A stretch of 64,000 nucleotides of DNA from Alphaproteobacteria bacterium AO1-B (lineage in GTDB: Bacteria; Pseudomonadota; Alphaproteobacteria; Rhizobiales; Stappiaceae), in NCBI GenBank assembly GCA_001890945.1, contig MLAX01000001.1, forward strand, positions 1-64,000, in the 5' to 3' direction. This document shows, one piece after another, positions 62,585 to 64,000 of this stretch (the stretch's first letter is position 1; each line of letters starts with the position of its first letter). The translations under genes were made by a program, and so were the position numbers. Below the pieces are notes generated by a model. That model saw only the letters and a list, made by a program, of their open reading frames with translations. It had not been told where the DNA came from and searched no databases.

Positions 62585-63091
62585 TTGAGCGGGAATGTCG
62601 AGACTGACCGATTGCTGCTCACGAGACCCAGACTTTCCGAGGTGCCTGAGTTCTACGGTTTTCTTGGGGATCCGTGGGCAATGCAATTCACCCAAATCGA
62701 CAAGGATCTGGCGTCATGCCGAAGGCGGATTGCGGTCCATGAGTGGCGCCGCCGGCGGGACGGATTTGCTCCTTGGACAGTTCGGGTAAAGGGAGAGCCG
62801 GAAATTATCGGTTGGGGTGGACTGTATGATGATCCGTTCGACCCCGGATGGGGGCCGGAGCTCGCGTTTTTCTATCATCCCAAAGCTTGGGGCCAGGGAT
62901 ACGGCGCGGAACTGTCGTTGGCAGCGCTTAAGGTCGCCGACATCAAGATTGAATTGCCTCTGGTGTCGGCGTTTGCGCACCCGAAAAATGTAGCATCCCA
63001 GAAACTGTTGCAAAAGGTCGGGTTTCAGCCCGAGCGCCATGTTGAGAGCATGAACCGTATCCTCTACCGACGGCGACGCCCGGCCCGCTAA
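62585..63091 (+). CDS. GNAT-family N-acetyltransferase (RimJ/RimL type)
   Basis: A protein of 168 residues from TTG 62585, which has AAAGGA seven bases upstream; an ATG at 62546 (181 residues) lacks a ribosome site. The start region ETDRLLLTRPRLSEVPEF is that of RimJ/RimL-type acetyltransferases, and AWGQGYGAELSLAAL is the acetyl-CoA loop. HPKNVASQKLLQKVGFQPE is the C-terminal family motif. The acceptor is unknown. It ends 7 bases before the convergent gene. Confidence 0.85.
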   Translation: MSGNVETDRLLLTRPRLSEVPEFYGFLGDPWAMQFTQIDKDLASCRRRIAVHEWRRRRDGFAPWTVRVKGEPEIIGWGGLYDDPFDPGWGPELAFFYHPKAWGQGYGAELSLAALKVADIKIELPLVSAFAHPKNVASQKLLQKVGFQPERHVESMNRILYRRRRPAR

Positions 63092-63098
63092 ACGCGGC

Positions 63099-64000
63099 TC
63101 ACTCCGGATACCAGAAGCGCGCCTTTTCTGAGCCCCGGTCTATGATGACGTGCGAGTTCGCGAAAACGCGGTAACTGTGGCTCCAATCGCCGTCCGGCCA
63201 TTTGATTCGCACATTTGCCCGTTCGGCAACGCCAAGGCCAAAATGAACAAACCCGAGTTGTCCGGAGGCATGCCCCGCACCGACTTCTATGTCTTTGACG
63301 ACGGTTCGGTTGCCCGTTTTAACGCTGATTTTTGCGCCAACCGCGCGGGTATTCGCCGTGTCGGGCTGGCGGACGTCAATTGAGAGCCAGTTGCCGAGCG
63401 GACGCGGTTTATCAGTGGATCCAGCCCCGGTATTGCGGAACAGGCTGACCGGCGCGGACCGGTTCACCACCACGAGATCCAAAAGACCGTCGGAGTTGAA
63501 GTCTGCAAGACCGGCTCCCCGGCCACGCCGGTCGAGCGCGATGCCAGAGGCTTCTCCGGTCTCGGAGAACTTGCCGCTCCACTGGCCCAGCAAGAGGTTG
63601 TCCGGGTCGAACTCGGCAAAGTCGGGCATCGCCTCGACATTGCCCTTTGCGATAAAGAGATCCCAGAGCCCGTCATTGTTGACGTCCTGAAACTCCGAAT
63701 GCCAGCCGGTTGAAGGCTTCAAATCATCGCCGGTGTAGGGTCGGTGCGCTGTCACACCAAGATCAAAGGCGATGTCCTGGTAGACGGGGACGGTTTCGTC
63801 CGCCTCATCATCCAGTTGTTGAAGCTTGGTGTCGCCCATGCTGGTCAGCGCATATTCCGGGAAGCCATCGACATTTAAATCGATGGAGGCGATGCCCATT
63901 CCCCAGATTTTCAAATGCTGCCAACCGTCCGTCTTGCGGTAAGGGCGTGGCGGCCTGCCCGGCGGAACAGCCCAGAGCTGTTCCTGGCCGCCGCGATAGT
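63099..64000 (-). CDS. FG-GAP/VCBS repeat protein with C-terminal UnbV domain (partial)
   Basis: The C-terminal 300 residues of a larger protein whose start lies beyond the window edge; the frame is open to base 64000. Repeats of the FG-GAP/VCBS type are seen (DVNNDGLWDLFIAKG, DFNSDGLLDLVVVNR), spaced like blades of a beta-propeller with Ca2+-binding Asp residues. The end, from NWLSIDVRQ to IDRG, is the ASPIC/UnbV domain. Such proteins are usually exported. Function is unknown. Confidence 0.85.
   Translation of the reverse strand, partial: YRGGQEQLWAVPPGRPPRPYRKTDGWQHLKIWGMGIASIDLNVDGFPEYALTSMGDTKLQQLDDEADETVPVYQDIAFDLGVTAHRPYTGDDLKPSTGWHSEFQDVNNDGLWDLFIAKGNVEAMPDFAEFDPDNLLLGQWSGKFSETGEASGIALDRRGRGAGLADFNSDGLLDLVVVNRSAPVSLFRNTGAGSTDKPRPLGNWLSIDVRQPDTANTRAVGAKISVKTGNRTVVKDIEVGAGHASGQLGFVHFGLGVAERANVRIKWPDGDWSHSYRVFANSHVIIDRGSEKARFWYPE

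Overview
This window reads as chromosomal DNA of a marine alphaproteobacterium of the Labrenzia/Roseibium/Stappia kind. That placement is inferred from the rhizobial-style initiator tRNA, the TRAP transporters, the dense acyl-CoA catabolic operons, a SoeABC-like sulfite dehydrogenase and RutR-type operators. It was not tested by search. I see no insertion sequence, prophage, CRISPR array or rRNA.

Layout. An initiator tRNA (48-124) is followed by a minus-strand V-type ATPase operon (241-7779, order B-D-I-K-E-DUF2764-like-A). The K rotor subunit keeps the side chains that bind Na+ in Enterococcus NtpK. Catabolic cluster I (7998-24492) has a minus-strand TRAP transporter, an MFS permease and a MaoC hydratase, an IclR regulator, and a plus-strand acyl-CoA operon. 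That operon holds two CoA-transferases, an AMP-forming ligase, two acyl-CoA dehydrogenases and a tandem pair of AidB-like dehydrogenases. A 30-bp element repeated on both sides of the IclR gene probably ties the two arms together.

Catabolic cluster II (25181-44704) has a second TRAP transporter, two paralogous MarR regulators, an alpha-methylacyl-CoA racemase-like protein, a MaoC hydratase, a (3R)-type SDR, an SCPx-like thiolase, an HMG-CoA-synthase-like/DUF35 fusion that lacks its expected catalytic residues, an AMP-forming ligase and an ADP-forming acyl-CoA synthetase, and further dehydrogenases. The set resembles peroxisomal branched-chain beta-oxidation, so uptake and breakdown of a branched or cyclic carboxylic acid is the simplest reading. 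The substrate cannot be read from sequence.

The last third (44793-64000) is mixed. It holds a secreted polysaccharide-lyase-like protein, three TadE/TadG pseudopilin-type proteins without the tad machinery, an iodotyrosine-deiodinase homologue, an orphan THI5/NMT1 binding protein, and a CHASE4-like/GGDEF/EAL protein. After these come a BCCT transporter with an unlisted 33-residue membrane microprotein, a SoeABC-like molybdoenzyme, PreTA dihydropyrimidine dehydrogenase, a GNAT enzyme and the end of an FG-GAP/UnbV protein. RutR-like boxes precede both the orphan binding protein and preTA, suggesting a shared pyrimidine regulon.
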